From: Belnapia sp. F-4-1 | Lineage (GTDB): Bacteria > Pseudomonadota > Alphaproteobacteria > Acetobacterales > Acetobacteraceae | Reading direction: 5' to 3' | Length of the DNA stretch: 64,000 nt | NCBI RefSeq assembly: GCF_000802185.1 | Contig: NZ_KN676113.1 | Location: 3,513,019-3,577,018 of the forward strand | Notes under the pieces: generated by a model | What the model was told of the DNA's origin: nothing | Databases searched by the model: none | What the model saw: only the letters and a program-made list of their open reading frames with translations | Program-made: the position numbers and the translations under genes | In this document: piece by piece, positions 44,476-53,411 of the stretch | Position numbering within the stretch: position 1 is the stretch's first letter | Layout of the letters: each line of letters starts with the position of its first letter

Positions 44476-44497
44476 CCAAGGGCCGAAGGGCCCTTGG
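44476..44497. terminator. second hairpin before the glcB stop
   Basis: CCAAGGGCC-GAAG-GGCCCTTGG is a 9-bp perfect stem with a four-base loop, 11 bases from the convergent glcB stop. The pair 44441-44497 has the look of a dispersed terminator-type repeat; other copies would have to be sought in the genome. Confidence 0.6.
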
Positions 44498-44508
44498 AAC
44501 CCTGAGTT

Positions 44509-46680
44509 CTAGGCCGCGGCCTTTGCTTCGCGGCGGCGGGCCGTGAGGATGAACTCGGTGTAGCCATTCGGCTGGCTGGCGCCCTTGAAAATCAGGTCGC
44601 AGGCCGCCTTGAAGGCCACGCCCTCATAGCCCGGCGCCATCGGCGTATAGAGCGGGTCGCCGGCATTCTGCCCGTCGACCACCTTCGCCATCCGCTTCAG
44701 CGTCTCCATCACCTGCGCCTCGGTGGTGATGCCGTGCGCGAGCCAGTTGGCGATGTGCTGCGCGCTGATGCGCAGCGTCGCCCGGTCCTCCATCAGCCCG
44801 ACATCGTGGATGTCCGGCACCTTGGAGCAGCCGACGCCCTGGTCGATCCAGCGCACCACATAGCCGAGGATGCCCTGGCAGTTGTTGTCGAGCTCCGCCT
44901 GCACCGCATCCGCCGGCCAGTTGGTGTCGGTGGCGAGCGGGATGCTGAGGATCTCCTCGAGCTTCGCCCGGCGCCCGCCCTGCGCCAGCTCCTCCTGCCG
45001 CGCCGCCACATCGACCTCGTGGTAGTGCAGCGCGTGCAGCGTGGCGGCGGTGGGGGAGGGGACCCAGGCGGTGTTGGCGCCCGCCTTCGGGTGGCCGACC
45101 TTCTGCTTCAGCATCTCCGCCATCGCATCCGGCGCGGCCCACATGCCCTTGCCGATCTGCGCCCGCCCGCGCAGCCCGCAGGCCAGGCCGACATCGACAT
45201 TCCACTCCTCGTAGCCCTTGATCCAGGCCGTGCCGCGCATGTCGTTCTTGCGCAGCACCGCGCCGGCCGCCATCGAGGTGTGGATCTCGTCGCCGGTGCG
45301 GTCGAGGAAGCCGGTGTTGATGAAGGCGACGCGGTCCTTGGCGGCGCGGATGCATTCCATGAGGTTCACCGTCGTGCGGCGCTCCTCATCCATGATGCCC
45401 ATCTTCAACGTCGCCCGCGGCAGGCCGAAGGCATCCTCCACGCGGCCGAACAGCTCGTTCGCCCAGGTCACTTCCTCCGGCCCGTGCATCTTCGGCTTGA
45501 CGATGTAGACGCTGCCCGCCCGGCTGTTGCGCCCGCGGCCCTGGCCGCGCAGGTCGTGCAGCGCGATCGCCACGGTGCACATGGCATCGAGGATGGTCTC
45601 AGGCGTCTCCGCCCCGTCGAGCGTCACCACATCGGTCATCATGTGATGCCCGACATTGCGCACCAGCATCACCGAGCGGCCATGCAGCGTCATCGCCCCG
45701 CCGCCCGGCTTCAGATAGGTCCGGTCGCCGTTCAGCTTGCGGACCAGCGTCTTGCCGCCCTTCTCGAAGCTCGCCTCCAGGGTCCCCGCCATCAGCCCGA
45801 GCCAGTTGCGGTAGACGACGACCTTGTCCTCGGCATCCACCGTGGCGACGCTGTCCTCGCAATCGATGATGGTGGTGACGGCCGCCTCCAGCACCAGGTC
45901 TGCGACGCCCGCCGGGTCGCCCCGGCCGATCGGGTGGTCGCGGTCGATCACCAGCTCCGCATGCAGCCCATGATGCACGAAAAGGATGGCCGAAGGCGCC
46001 GCCGGCTCGCCCAGATAGCCGACGCACTGCCCCGGCTGCGCCAGCCCGACGCTCCGCCCATCCTTCAGCGTCACCGCCAGCGCCCCGGCGGCGATCGCAT
46101 AGGATTTCGCGTCCGCATGCGAGGCGTCGCCCGCCAGCGGCGCGAGCTTGTCGAGCGTCGCCCGCGCGAAGGCGATCACCTTCTCGCCCCGCTTCGGGTT
46201 GAAGCCCCGCCCGCGCTCGGCCCCATCCGTCTCCGGAATGGCATCCGTGCCATAGAGCGCATCGTAGAGGCTGCCCCAGCGCGCATTGGCGGCGTTCAGC
46301 GCATAGCGGGCATTGGAGACGGGCACGACCAGCTGAGGCCCGGCGACGGTGCCGAATTCGGCATCCACATTGGTGGTGGAAACCTGGAAGGCCGGCCCTT
46401 CCGGCACGAGGTAGCCGATCTCCCGGAGGAAAGCGGTATAGGCCGCCGCATCGACGGGGCGTGCCGGGTTCGCCCGGTGCCACTCGTCGATCTTCGCCTG
46501 CAACGCGTCCCGCTTGGCCAGAAGCTCGGCATTGCGCGGGCCGAGGTCGCGGAGGATGGCGGCATAGGCGGACCAAAACCGCTCCGGCGCGACGCCGGTG
46601 CCCGGCAGCGCCTCCCGCTCCATGAAATCCTTGAGGGCCCGTTCGACGCCGAGCCCCGCGACCTCAACCCGCTCCGCCAT
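44509..46680 (-). CDS. glcB: malate synthase G
   Basis: GlcB condenses glyoxylate with acetyl-CoA to malate and, as the G isoform, serves growth on glycolate/glyoxylate as well as the glyoxylate shunt. The product is 723 residues, the family's normal length. It has the catalytic-site blocks [60 protein letters not shown] and [22 protein letters not shown] 46680 follows GGGAGGCTGGC. No isocitrate lyase or glycolate oxidase complex is adjacent, but the GlcD-type oxidase in this window could supply glyoxylate. Confidence 0.97.
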   Translation of the reverse strand: MAERVEVAGLGVERALKDFMEREALPGTGVAPERFWSAYAAILRDLGPRNAELLAKRDALQAKIDEWHRANPARPVDAAAYTAFLREIGYLVPEGPAFQVSTTNVDAEFGTVAGPQLVVPVSNARYALNAANARWGSLYDALYGTDAIPETDGAERGRGFNPKRGEKVIAFARATLDKLAPLAGDASHADAKSYAIAAGALAVTLKDGRSVGLAQPGQCVGYLGEPAAPSAILFVHHGLHAELVIDRDHPIGRGDPAGVADLVLEAAVTTIIDCEDSVATVDAEDKVVVYRNWLGLMAGTLEASFEKGGKTLVRKLNGDRTYLKPGGGAMTLHGRSVMLVRNVGHHMMTDVVTLDGAETPETILDAMCTVAIALHDLRGQGRGRNSRAGSVYIVKPKMHGPEEVTWANELFGRVEDAFGLPRATLKMGIMDEERRTTVNLMECIRAAKDRVAFINTGFLDRTGDEIHTSMAAGAVLRKNDMRGTAWIKGYEEWNVDVGLACGLRGRAQIGKGMWAAPDAMAEMLKQKVGHPKAGANTAWVPSPTAATLHALHYHEVDVAARQEELAQGGRRAKLEEILSIPLATDTNWPADAVQAELDNNCQGILGYVVRWIDQGVGCSKVPDIHDVGLMEDRATLRISAQHIANWLAHGITTEAQVMETLKRMAKVVDGQNAGDPLYTPMAPGYEGVAFKAACDLIFKGASQPNGYTEFILTARRREAKAAA

Positions 46681-46688
46681 GCCAGCCT

Positions 46689-46702
46689 CCCTGAATTCAG
46701 GG
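46689..46702. promoter_or_regulatory. palindrome over the glcB ribosome site
   Basis: CCCTGAATTCAGGG is a 14-base perfect palindrome nine bases upstream of the glcB ATG and overlapping its Shine-Dalgarno sequence. It could be an operator or an RNA hairpin hiding the ribosome site. One copy only is seen in the window. Confidence 0.35.
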
Positions 46703-46747
46703 GGCTACCTAGGCGAAACCGCGCCGCCCGCAAAGGGGCGGAGGCTT

Positions 46748-47176
46748 TCACGCATCAAGGACGCTGCGCTGGTTCTTGGCCACCAGGGTGCGGAAATGCG
46801 GCGCCAGCGCCTCCTCCGATAGGCCCCAGGCCTCGGCGAAGCGGCGGACGAGGTCCTGCTCGCCCTGTTCCGCCTCGCCATCGCTCATGGCGCTGTCGAT
46901 CATGTTGAGCAGGATGCAGAGCCGCTGCTCCGGCCGCAGCCGCGGCGTGGCGTCGGCCAGGAACTGCTCCGGCTTCGTCGCCCGCGCATAGCGCAGCGCC
47001 GCATCCAGCTCCTGCCGCGTCATCCCCCGCCCGAGGGCGGAGAGCAGGTGGCCGACCTCCTCCTCGTCCATCTCCCCGTCCGCCGCCATGCAGTAGATCA
47101 GCGAGACGGCGAGGCAGGTGCGCGGCGTGAGGTCGAGCGTGGCCGATTGCGACTTGAACATGCCGAACATGGACAT
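46748..47176 (-). CDS. TerB-like (tellurite-resistance-domain) protein
   Basis: The 142-residue helical protein matches the TerB fold: LAVSLIYCMAADGEMDEEEVGHLLSALG near the N-terminus is the classic TerB metal-binding pattern with a D-G-x-x-D/E-x-E-E acidic loop. A second helical pair follows with a similar SDGEAEQGEQ acidic loop near 97-106, suggesting two EF-hand-like acidic sites. TerB domains are linked to stress responses and metal sensing, but the role here is unknown. ATG 47176 lies after GGGAGATGTCC. It sits between glcB and an M20 gene on the same strand. Confidence 0.82.
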   Translation of the reverse strand: MSMFGMFKSQSATLDLTPRTCLAVSLIYCMAADGEMDEEEVGHLLSALGRGMTRQELDAALRYARATKPEQFLADATPRLRPEQRLCILLNMIDSAMSDGEAEQGEQDLVRRFAEAWGLSEEALAPHFRTLVAKNQRSVLDA

Positions 47177-47200
47177 CTCCCGAAGGGTTGAAGCGCCCGC

Positions 47201-47229
47201 GAGATAGCCGAATATGGACGGTTTGTCAT
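47201..47229 (-). promoter_or_regulatory. possible sigma-70-type promoter for the TerB-like gene
   Basis: Read on the minus strand, ATGACA and TATCTC are spaced by exactly 17 bases in an AT-rich gap, ending 25 bases before the ATG at 47176. The -35 match is five of six and the -10 match is weak. Confidence 0.35.
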
Positions 47230-47241
47230 CTTTAAGAAATA

Positions 47242-48420
47242 TTACAGCCCGGCCCGGTCGAGCCGCAAGATGGCACGCGCCATGGCCTGCGCCCGCGGCA
47301 CCAGGCTCGCCACCTCCAGATACTCCTCCGGGCTGTGCGCCTTGCCGCCCACCGGCCCAACCGCACAGATGGTCGGCGCGCCGAGGGCCGCCGTGAAGCC
47401 GCTATCGGCACAGCCCCCGCTGAATTCGCTGGTGACGGCAAGCCCGCTCTCCGCCGCCGCATCCCGGTACATGCCGAAGAGCCGGGCCGAGGCGGGCGTC
47501 TCGTTCAGCGGCAGGAACTCGCCCCGGATCGTGAGGCGCGAGCGAGTCCCCGGTACAGAGGCCCGCTCGACGATGGCATGGATCTTCGCCATCACCTCGT
47601 CCCGGTCGGCCGGCTCCTTGTAGCGCAGGTCGATCTGCCCCTGCGCCCAGGGCGCCACCGTGTTGACGCTCTGCCCGCCCGAGACCAGGCCGACATTCAC
47701 CGTGATCCCCCGCGCGAGGTCGGTCAGGGCATGCAGCGCCGTGACCTTCGCCGCCAGCTCGCCGATGGCGCTGATGCCGGCCTCGAAATTGCCGCCCGAA
47801 TGCGCCGCCTTACCCTCGATCTCGAAGATCGAGAACACGCCGCCCTTCCGCCCCGTCACGACGCCGCCGTTGGGCCGCCCCGGCTCCGAGTTGAAGACGA
47901 CCCGCGCCTCCCTGGCCGTCGCCTCGATCACCGCGCGGCCTTCCGGGCTGCCGATCTCCTCGTCGCCGGTGAAGAGCCCGACCAGCGGCCCCGGCGCCCC
48001 GCCGAAGCGCTGGAAGCCCGCCAGGACGAACATGTTCATCACGAGGCCGGACTTCATGTCGGAGACTCCCGGCCCGGTGGCGATGCCGTTCTCGACGCGG
48101 AAGGGCCGCCGCTCCGGCTCGCCCTTGGGGAAGACGGTGTCCCGGTGCCCCATCAGCACGATCGACTGCTTCTCGTTGCCGGAAGAGGCCACCTCGTCGC
48201 CGGCCACCCGGGCCTTGAGGCAGTCGCCATACTTCTCCTGCGGGACCAGCTCGACCGGGATGCCCTCGGCCGCCATGAAGTCCTGGACGATCCGCCCGAC
48301 GGCATCGACGCCCGGCTTGTCGTAGCTGCCGCCATCGGTGTTCACCATGGCTTCCAGCACCTTCAGCATGGCCTCCTCCTGGGTGGCAAGCCAGGCGGTG
48401 ACGGCGGATTCGGTGCTCAT
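47242..48420 (-). CDS. M20-family peptidase, glutamate carboxypeptidase (CPG2)-like
   Basis: The 392-residue di-zinc enzyme shows the carboxypeptidase G2 pattern: VLMGHRDTVFPKG (His, Asp), GPGVSDMKSG, FTGDEEIGSPEG (catalytic Glu pair), FNSEPGRPNG and the late GGKAHSPEEYLE with the last His ligand. CPG2-like enzymes cleave C-terminal glutamate or other amide-linked acids. There is no signal peptide at the ATG at 48420, so it is cytosolic as annotated. It diverges from the SDR at 48536 and is the third M20 enzyme in the window. Confidence 0.92.
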   Translation of the reverse strand: MSTESAVTAWLATQEEAMLKVLEAMVNTDGGSYDKPGVDAVGRIVQDFMAAEGIPVELVPQEKYGDCLKARVAGDEVASSGNEKQSIVLMGHRDTVFPKGEPERRPFRVENGIATGPGVSDMKSGLVMNMFVLAGFQRFGGAPGPLVGLFTGDEEIGSPEGRAVIEATAREARVVFNSEPGRPNGGVVTGRKGGVFSIFEIEGKAAHSGGNFEAGISAIGELAAKVTALHALTDLARGITVNVGLVSGGQSVNTVAPWAQGQIDLRYKEPADRDEVMAKIHAIVERASVPGTRSRLTIRGEFLPLNETPASARLFGMYRDAAAESGLAVTSEFSGGCADSGFTAALGAPTICAVGPVGGKAHSPEEYLEVASLVPRAQAMARAILRLDRAGL

Positions 48421-48535
48421 GCGGGCCTCGTCGAAGGAAAGGGACCAGCCTGTCCCCGTCCGCCCGTGGCGGCAAGGGGCCCCTTCCGCTCCCGGCTCGC
48501 GCCCCCATCTCGGCCCCGCAAGGGATGGAGAAGGC

Positions 48536-49258
48536 ATGTCGGGACCTGTTGCGATCTTGGGCGCCACCGGCGGCATCGGCGGGGCGCTGGCGCGCCGCCT
48601 CGCCACGCGCGGCGTCCCGCTCTTCCTCATAGGCCGCGACGCCGGCCGCCTTTCGGGGCTGGCGGAGGAACTCCACGCCCCCTCTGCCCCCTGCGACGTC
48701 ACCGACCCCGCGGCGCTGAAGGCCGCCATCGCCGCCGCAGGCGCCCCGCTTGCCGGCCTTGCCTTCTGCATCGGCTCCATCGTGATGAAGCCACTCGCCC
48801 GCGCCACCGCCGATGATTTCGCCGCAACCTTCGCCCTCAACGCCACGGCCGCCGCGCTCGCCGTTCAGGCCGCCGCCCCGGCGTTGGCGGTGGGGCAGGG
48901 GAGCGTCGTCCTCTTTTCCTCCGTCGCGGCCCGCGCCGGCTTCCTCGGCCATGCGGTGATCGGCGCCGCCAAGGCCGCGGTCGAAGGATTATCGCTTGCC
49001 CTCGCCGCGGAACTGGCGCCATCCGTACGGGTGAATTGCATCGCTCCCAGCCTCACCCGCACCGGCATCGCCACACCCATGACGAAGAACCCGCAGATGG
49101 CTGAGGCCATCGCCAAGCTCCACCCCATCCCCCGCCTCGGCGAGGCGGAGGACGCGGCGGCGCTGGCCGACTTCCTCCTCTCCGACGCCTCGGGCTGGAT
49201 CACCGGCCAGGTGATCGGCGTCGATGGCGGCCGCTCCAGCCTGCGCGGCCGCGGCTGA
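48536..49258 (+). CDS. SDR-family protein lacking the catalytic tyrosine
   Basis: The 240-residue Rossmann protein has GATGGIGGALAR near 9-20 and a Ser at the catalytic position (LFSSVAAR). At the YxxxK site it reads VIGAAK, so Lys is kept but the Tyr is Ile. The C-terminal GQVIGVDGGRSS is typical. It is therefore an atypical, possibly non-reducing SDR. GGAGAAGGC precedes the ATG. It is the first gene of the operon SDR-DUF6134-photolyase, overlapping the next start by one base (TGATG). Confidence 0.88.
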   Translation: MSGPVAILGATGGIGGALARRLATRGVPLFLIGRDAGRLSGLAEELHAPSAPCDVTDPAALKAAIAAAGAPLAGLAFCIGSIVMKPLARATADDFAATFALNATAAALAVQAAAPALAVGQGSVVLFSSVAARAGFLGHAVIGAAKAAVEGLSLALAAELAPSVRVNCIAPSLTRTGIATPMTKNPQMAEAIAKLHPIPRLGEAEDAAALADFLLSDASGWITGQVIGVDGGRSSLRGRG

Positions 49259-49857
49259 TGCGCCGCCGCCACCTGCCGCTTCTGGCGCTGCCGCTTCTTG
49301 CCGGCCCGGCAGGCGCCATCCCCGCCGTCACCCGCTTCCGTATCATGCGCGAGGGCAGCGCCATCGGAACCCACACGGTGACGCTGAGCGAGGCCGGCGG
49401 CGAACTGACCGCCCGCACCGAGGTCATCGTGCAGGTGAAGCTCGTGGGCATCACCGTCTTCCGCCTGACCCATAATTTCACCGAGGTCTGGGCCGGCGAC
49501 CGCCTCCGCTCGGTCACCTCCCACCATGACCGGAACGGCACGGTGAAGGACATGACGGCGCGGGCCGAGGGCGGCGCCATCCTCGTCCAGGGTCCCGAGG
49601 GCCCGCTCCGTCTCTCCGCCGAGGCTGCGCCGCTGAGCTGGTGGGAGCCACGCCGCTTCGACCGTCCACTCTTCGACAGCGAGACCGGCAAGCTGCTCCG
49701 CCTGCAATGGACCCGCACCCCCGGCCCCGGTGCCGCCACCACCTTCCGCGCCACTGGCGACGAGGAAGGCGAGGGCCAGTACGCCGCCGACGGCACTTGG
49801 CTCGCCTGGCGCACCAAGGGCGATGACGGCAGCCTCGTCACCTATGAAAGGGCCTGA
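49258..49857 (+). CDS. DUF6134-like exported protein
   Basis: The 199-residue protein starts with a hydrophobic signal-like segment (MRRRHLPLLALPLLAGPAGAIPA) and continues as a beta-rich domain. The pattern RFRIMREGSAIGTHTV, FTEVWAGDRL and EGQYAADGTWLAWRTKGDDGS is one I associate with the DUF6134 family of uncharacterised periplasmic proteins. Both its start and stop overlap neighbouring genes by one base, so it is part of the SDR-DUF6134-photolyase unit. No function is known. Confidence 0.8.
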   Translation: MRRRHLPLLALPLLAGPAGAIPAVTRFRIMREGSAIGTHTVTLSEAGGELTARTEVIVQVKLVGITVFRLTHNFTEVWAGDRLRSVTSHHDRNGTVKDMTARAEGGAILVQGPEGPLRLSAEAAPLSWWEPRRFDRPLFDSETGKLLRLQWTRTPGPGAATTFRATGDEEGEGQYAADGTWLAWRTKGDDGSLVTYERA

Positions 49858-51395
49858 TGGGCGTCCTCCGCCTCGTCCTCGGCGACCAGCTTTCTCCTGA
49901 CATCGCCGCCCTTGACGGCCTGGACCCCGCCCGCGACGTGGTGCTTATGGCCGAGGTCATGGAGGAATGCACCTACGTCCCGCACCACAAGCAGAAGCTG
50001 GTGCTGGTGCTCTCCGCCATGCGGCATTTTGCGGCGGAGCTCCGCGCCCGCGGCATCGCCGTCGATTACATCCGGCTCGACGACCCTGCCAACAGCGGGA
50101 CGCTGACCGGCGAGTTGACGCGCGCCATCGCCCGCCATCGGCCGGTGGGCGTCATCTGCACCTTCCCCGGCGAGTGGCGGGTGCTGGAGGGAATGCGCGG
50201 CTGGGAGGAGGACCTCGGCCTCCCCGTCGACATCCGCGAAGACGGTCGCTTCCTCTGCCCACTTCCCCGCTTCCGCCGCTGGGCGCAGGGCCGCCGCCAG
50301 CTGCGGATGGAGTTCTTCTACCGCGAGATGCGCCGCGAGACCGGCCTGCTGATGGATCTCGACGGACCCGTGGGCGGACAGTGGAACTACGACGCGGAGA
50401 ATCGCCGCCCCTTCACCCCGGGCCTCGCCGCGCCGCCGCCCCGCCGCCCGGCACCGGACGCCATCACCCAGAAGGTGTTGGCCCTCGTCGAAACCCGATT
50501 TTCCGCCAATTTCGGCACGCTCGACGCCTTCGCCTGGCCTGTCACCGCCGCCGAGGCCGAAGCCGCCCTTGCCGACTTCATCAGCCACCGCCTTCCCCGC
50601 TTCGGCGACCACCAGGACGCCATGGCGGCGGGCCAGCCCTTCCTCTTTCACGCCCTGGTCTCGACCAGCCTCAATCTCGGCCTGCTTTCCCCCCGTGCCT
50701 GCTGCGAGGCCGCCGAGGCCGCCTTCCGCGCCGGCCGGGCGCCGCTCAACGCCGTCGAGGGCTTCATCCGCCAGATTCTCGGCTGGCGCGAGTATGTCCG
50801 CGGCCTCTACTGGCTGAAGATGCCCGGCTACGCCCGCCTCAACGCATTGGAGGCGACGCGCTCGCTCCCCTGGTCCTGGTGGGGCGGCGAGACGCGCATG
50901 AACTGCCTCAAGCAGGTCGTCCGCCAGACCCGCGACGAGGCCTATGCCCACCACATCCAGCGGCTGATGGTGACCGGTAATTTCGCCCTCCTCGCCGGCC
51001 TCGATCCAGCTCAGGTGAACGAGTGGTACATGGCCGTCTACGCCGATGCCTATGAGTGGGTGGAACTGCCCAACACCCATGGCATGGCCCTGCACGCCGA
51101 TGGCGGCGTCATCGCCAGCAAGCCCTATGCGGCGAGCGGCGCCTATATCAATCGCATGTCCGACTACTGCCGCCTCTGCGCCTACGACCCGAAGGCGGCG
51201 ACCGGCCCCGAGGCCTGCCCGATGAATGCCCTCTACTGGGACTTCGTCGCCCGCCACGAGCGCCGCTTCGCCGGCAATCCCCGCATGGCCATGCCCCTGC
51301 AGACCCTCCGCAAGATGGCACCCGAGAAGCGCGCCGCCCTCCACGCCCAGGCCGCCGCCTTCCTGGCCGGTCCGGAGCTGCGCCCCGAGGCTTGA
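49857..51395 (+). CDS. phrB: cryptochrome/photolyase-family protein, (6-4) iron-sulfur photolyase type
   Basis: The 512-residue protein is of the FeS-BCP/CryPro class, which uses FAD (and often a ribolumazine antenna) to repair UV (6-4) photoproducts or to sense light. The N-terminal antenna domain opens LRLVLGDQLS. The FAD/helical domain holds AVEGFIRQILGWREYVRG and HHIQRLMVTGNFALL. Four Cys for a [4Fe-4S] cluster stand at residues 350, 438, 441 and 454, the same numbers I recall for Agrobacterium PhrB, along with adjacent His residues near 365-366. It is translationally coupled to the DUF6134 and SDR genes. Confidence 0.93.
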   Translation: MGVLRLVLGDQLSPDIAALDGLDPARDVVLMAEVMEECTYVPHHKQKLVLVLSAMRHFAAELRARGIAVDYIRLDDPANSGTLTGELTRAIARHRPVGVICTFPGEWRVLEGMRGWEEDLGLPVDIREDGRFLCPLPRFRRWAQGRRQLRMEFFYREMRRETGLLMDLDGPVGGQWNYDAENRRPFTPGLAAPPPRRPAPDAITQKVLALVETRFSANFGTLDAFAWPVTAAEAEAALADFISHRLPRFGDHQDAMAAGQPFLFHALVSTSLNLGLLSPRACCEAAEAAFRAGRAPLNAVEGFIRQILGWREYVRGLYWLKMPGYARLNALEATRSLPWSWWGGETRMNCLKQVVRQTRDEAYAHHIQRLMVTGNFALLAGLDPAQVNEWYMAVYADAYEWVELPNTHGMALHADGGVIASKPYAASGAYINRMSDYCRLCAYDPKAATGPEACPMNALYWDFVARHERRFAGNPRMAMPLQTLRKMAPEKRAALHAQAAAFLAGPELRPEA

Positions 51396-51444
51396 CCCAC
51401 CTCTGCCTCGGCGCATCATCGCTGCCCATAGCACCGGGGGAACC

Positions 51445-52200
51445 ATGGCCGACGAGATCGAATGGATGCGCCTCACCGCCGAGGAGCTGCGCGCCCGCGC
51501 CGCCGAGGATGCGCTGGTCATCATCCCCGTTGCCTCGCTCGAGCAGCACGGCCCGCACATGGCGACCGGCGTCGACATCATCCTCGGCACCGCCGTCGCC
51601 GAGGAGACGGCGCGCCGCCTTGGTGCCCCCGTGGTCGTCACCCCCTGCGTCTGGACCGGCCTCGCCGAGCACCACATGGATTTCGGCGGTACCGTCACGC
51701 TGGACTATGCGAGCTTCGCCGGCGTCCTCCGCGGCATCGTGAAATCCGCCGCCCGCCACGGCTTCAAGCGGATGATACTGCTGAACGGCCATGGCGGGAA
51801 CGCCGAGGCGGTGGCCGTCGCCGCCGGCGAATTCTCGATCGAGTTCTGCATCCACGTCGCCGCCGCCACCTACTGGCATGCCGTGCCGGAGGTGATCGCC
51901 CCCATCCTGGAGCGCCAGGCCGGCCTCATGCATGCCTGCGAGGCGGAGACGAGCCTGATGCTCCACCTCCGCCCCGAGAGCGTCCGCACCGGGCGCCTGG
52001 CGGAGGCACATGGCCCGCACTCCACCCGCGTCGAGGGTCAGCCCACCGGCCTCGCCCTCCGCCGCTCCTTCAAGGCGATCTCGGCCTCCGGCGTCATCGG
52101 CGATGCGCGCGTGGCGACGGCGGAGAAGGGCGCGCGCCTGCTCAATGCCATCGCCACCCGCATGGCCGAGCTGCTCCGCAACCCAGCGCTCTGGGCCTGA
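51445..52200 (+). CDS. creatininase-family amidohydrolase
   Basis: The 251-residue hydrolase has the creatininase metal-ligand motifs SLEQHGPHMATGVDI (Glu, His, Asp), LNGHGGNAEAV and HACEAETSLML (Glu). Family members open creatinine or act in cofactor pathways (mycofactocin, riboflavin). Length is as usual. It follows the photolyase by 49 bases and precedes a GNAT by 5 bases. Its substrate may be another cyclic amide, in keeping with the hydantoinase and amidohydrolase elsewhere in the window, but this is context only. Confidence 0.88.
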   Translation: MADEIEWMRLTAEELRARAAEDALVIIPVASLEQHGPHMATGVDIILGTAVAEETARRLGAPVVVTPCVWTGLAEHHMDFGGTVTLDYASFAGVLRGIVKSAARHGFKRMILLNGHGGNAEAVAVAAGEFSIEFCIHVAAATYWHAVPEVIAPILERQAGLMHACEAETSLMLHLRPESVRTGRLAEAHGPHSTRVEGQPTGLALRRSFKAISASGVIGDARVATAEKGARLLNAIATRMAELLRNPALWA

Positions 52201-52205
52201 CGCCG

Positions 52206-52670
52206 ATGCCCGACCACCCACTGGTCATCGGTCACGCCGCCTGGGCCGCGCTCGCCGCGCCGCCCCCCGGCATCACCTTCGCCCGCGAGGAGGGCCGCCT
52301 CGACCCGGCGGAATACACCGCAGTGGTCCGCGCTTCCGGCCTCGTGCGCCCGGTGGACGACGCGGCCCGCATGGCGGCGATGGTCGCCAGCTCCAACCTC
52401 ATCGTCACCGCCCGCGACGAGGCGGGCCGCCTGATCGGCGCCGCGCGCAGCTTCACCGATTTCGCCTATGGCTGCTACCTCTCCGACCTCTGCGTGAACC
52501 CGGCCGGGCAGGGGAGGGGCATCGGCCGCGGCCTCATCGCCGAGACCAAGCGCATCATCGGACCAGGCTGCATGCTGCTGCTGCTCTCGGCGCCGGACCC
52601 GATGAGCTGGTACCCGAAGCTCGGCATGGAACGCGTCGCCAACGGCTTCATCATCCGCCGCGACGGCTAG
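52206..52670 (+). CDS. GNAT-family N-acetyltransferase
   Basis: The 154-residue protein has the acetyl-CoA-binding motif A, VNPAGQGRGIGRGLIAET, at about 98-115 and the late beta-strand MSWYPKLGMERV typical of small GNATs. The acceptor is unknown. It starts five bases after the creatininase stop and is the last gene before the looser region beginning at 52671. A shared transcript with creatininase is likely. Confidence 0.88.
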   Translation: MPDHPLVIGHAAWAALAAPPPGITFAREEGRLDPAEYTAVVRASGLVRPVDDAARMAAMVASSNLIVTARDEAGRLIGAARSFTDFAYGCYLSDLCVNPAGQGRGIGRGLIAETKRIIGPGCMLLLLSAPDPMSWYPKLGMERVANGFIIRRDG

Positions 52671-52975
52671 GCTGCAGTTTTCAGCTGTGACGGTGCGGTC
52701 TTCGGAGAGCAGCAAGCGCCGACGTGGATGATCCAGAGCCCGGCTCTGGCGAATACCCTGACGACGAAATCGAGGAACGCAGGCGTATCGCCGTACCCGG
52801 CGATAGGCCGCTGCCGCCCGGAGGGGTGCGAGTGGGCAGCCCCACGGTGGTGCGCGGCTACCGGAACTGATCGGAGGCAGCGTGCGTCCTGGCGAGACGC
52901 GAAGGACAGGCAGGGCAGTTGATGGCCCACAAGCCCGCGTGGACCTGACTTCCCAGACCGTGCCGCCTCAGCGGA
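52671..52975. other. intergenic gap with a hairpin, no gene seen
   Basis: These 305 bases separate convergent GNAT and HxlR genes. Short open frames of 64-87 codons on both strands have no recognisable sequence. Composition is slightly lower in GC than the flanks. The only notable element is the perfect hairpin at 52786-52805. Confidence 0.4.
52786..52805. terminator. perfect hairpin in the GNAT-hxlR gap
   Basis: TATCGCCG-TACC-CGGCGATA is an 8-bp stem with a four-base loop between convergent genes, 115 bases after the GNAT stop and 171 before the HxlR stop. There is no T run. Terminator, attachment-like dyad or relic are all possible. Confidence 0.35.
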
Positions 52976-53356
52976 TCAGGAACCCGGCCCGGACGGCGCG
53001 CCTTCCGCCCAGATCAGCAGGGCATCAAGCGCCGGGCAGAGCGCCTGCCCCCAGTCGGTCAGATGGTACTCGACCTTCGGAGGCACCTGATGGTGGACGA
53101 TGCGAGCGACGACGCCGTCCGCCTCGAGCTGGCGCAGCTGCTGGATCAGCATCTTCTGCGAGACGCCGGGAATGGCTCGCTCGAGATCGGAGAAGCGTCG
53201 GACCTGTCCACCGAAGAGCTGAAACAGGATCACCAACTTCCAGCGTCCTTCCAACACCCTGATGGCGGTCTGCACGCCCTGCGCAGCCGTTTCCGGCGTG
53301 TGCGGCACACGCTTACTCTGGGGTAAGTCGCTTACCTTTCCGTTCGTTCTTGTCAT
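52976..53356 (-). CDS. HxlR-family winged-helix transcriptional regulator
   Basis: The 126-residue regulator has the HxlR fold: RVLEGRWKLVILFQLFGG, RFSDLERAIPGVSQKMLIQQLRQLEADGVV (recognition region) and VEYHLTDWGQALCPALDALLIWA. Family members often sense electrophiles or quinones and repress a divergently transcribed oxidoreductase. The ATG at 53356 gives an N-terminal extension without a clear ribosome site; GTG at 53308 is an alternative giving 110 residues, which would leave the dyad at 53312-53335 outside the gene. The divergent SnoaL and SDR genes are the likely targets. Confidence 0.9.
   Translation of the reverse strand: MTRTNGKVSDLPQSKRVPHTPETAAQGVQTAIRVLEGRWKLVILFQLFGGQVRRFSDLERAIPGVSQKMLIQQLRQLEADGVVARIVHHQVPPKVEYHLTDWGQALCPALDALLIWAEGAPSGPGS
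53312..53335. promoter_or_regulatory. CTTAC/GTAAG dyad, possible HxlR operator
   Basis: CTTAC-N6-GTAAG (53312-53327) is followed three bases later by a second CTTAC (53331-53335). It lies at the 5' end of the regulator and 77-100 bases before the divergent SnoaL-like gene. A TTAC/GTAA-type dyad is the general form expected of HxlR-family sites; assignment is an inference. Confidence 0.4.
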
Positions 53357-53411
53357 TCGGGCAGCCTAGAAACAGCTTCACCCCAGCGCAAGAAAGCTAC
53401 GGAGACTCATC

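Noticed and set aside
52667-52930. Minus-strand frame of 87 codons in the GNAT-hxlR gap
   Set aside because: It has no ribosome site, no recognisable family, and includes the hairpin; not supported as a gene or transposase remnant.
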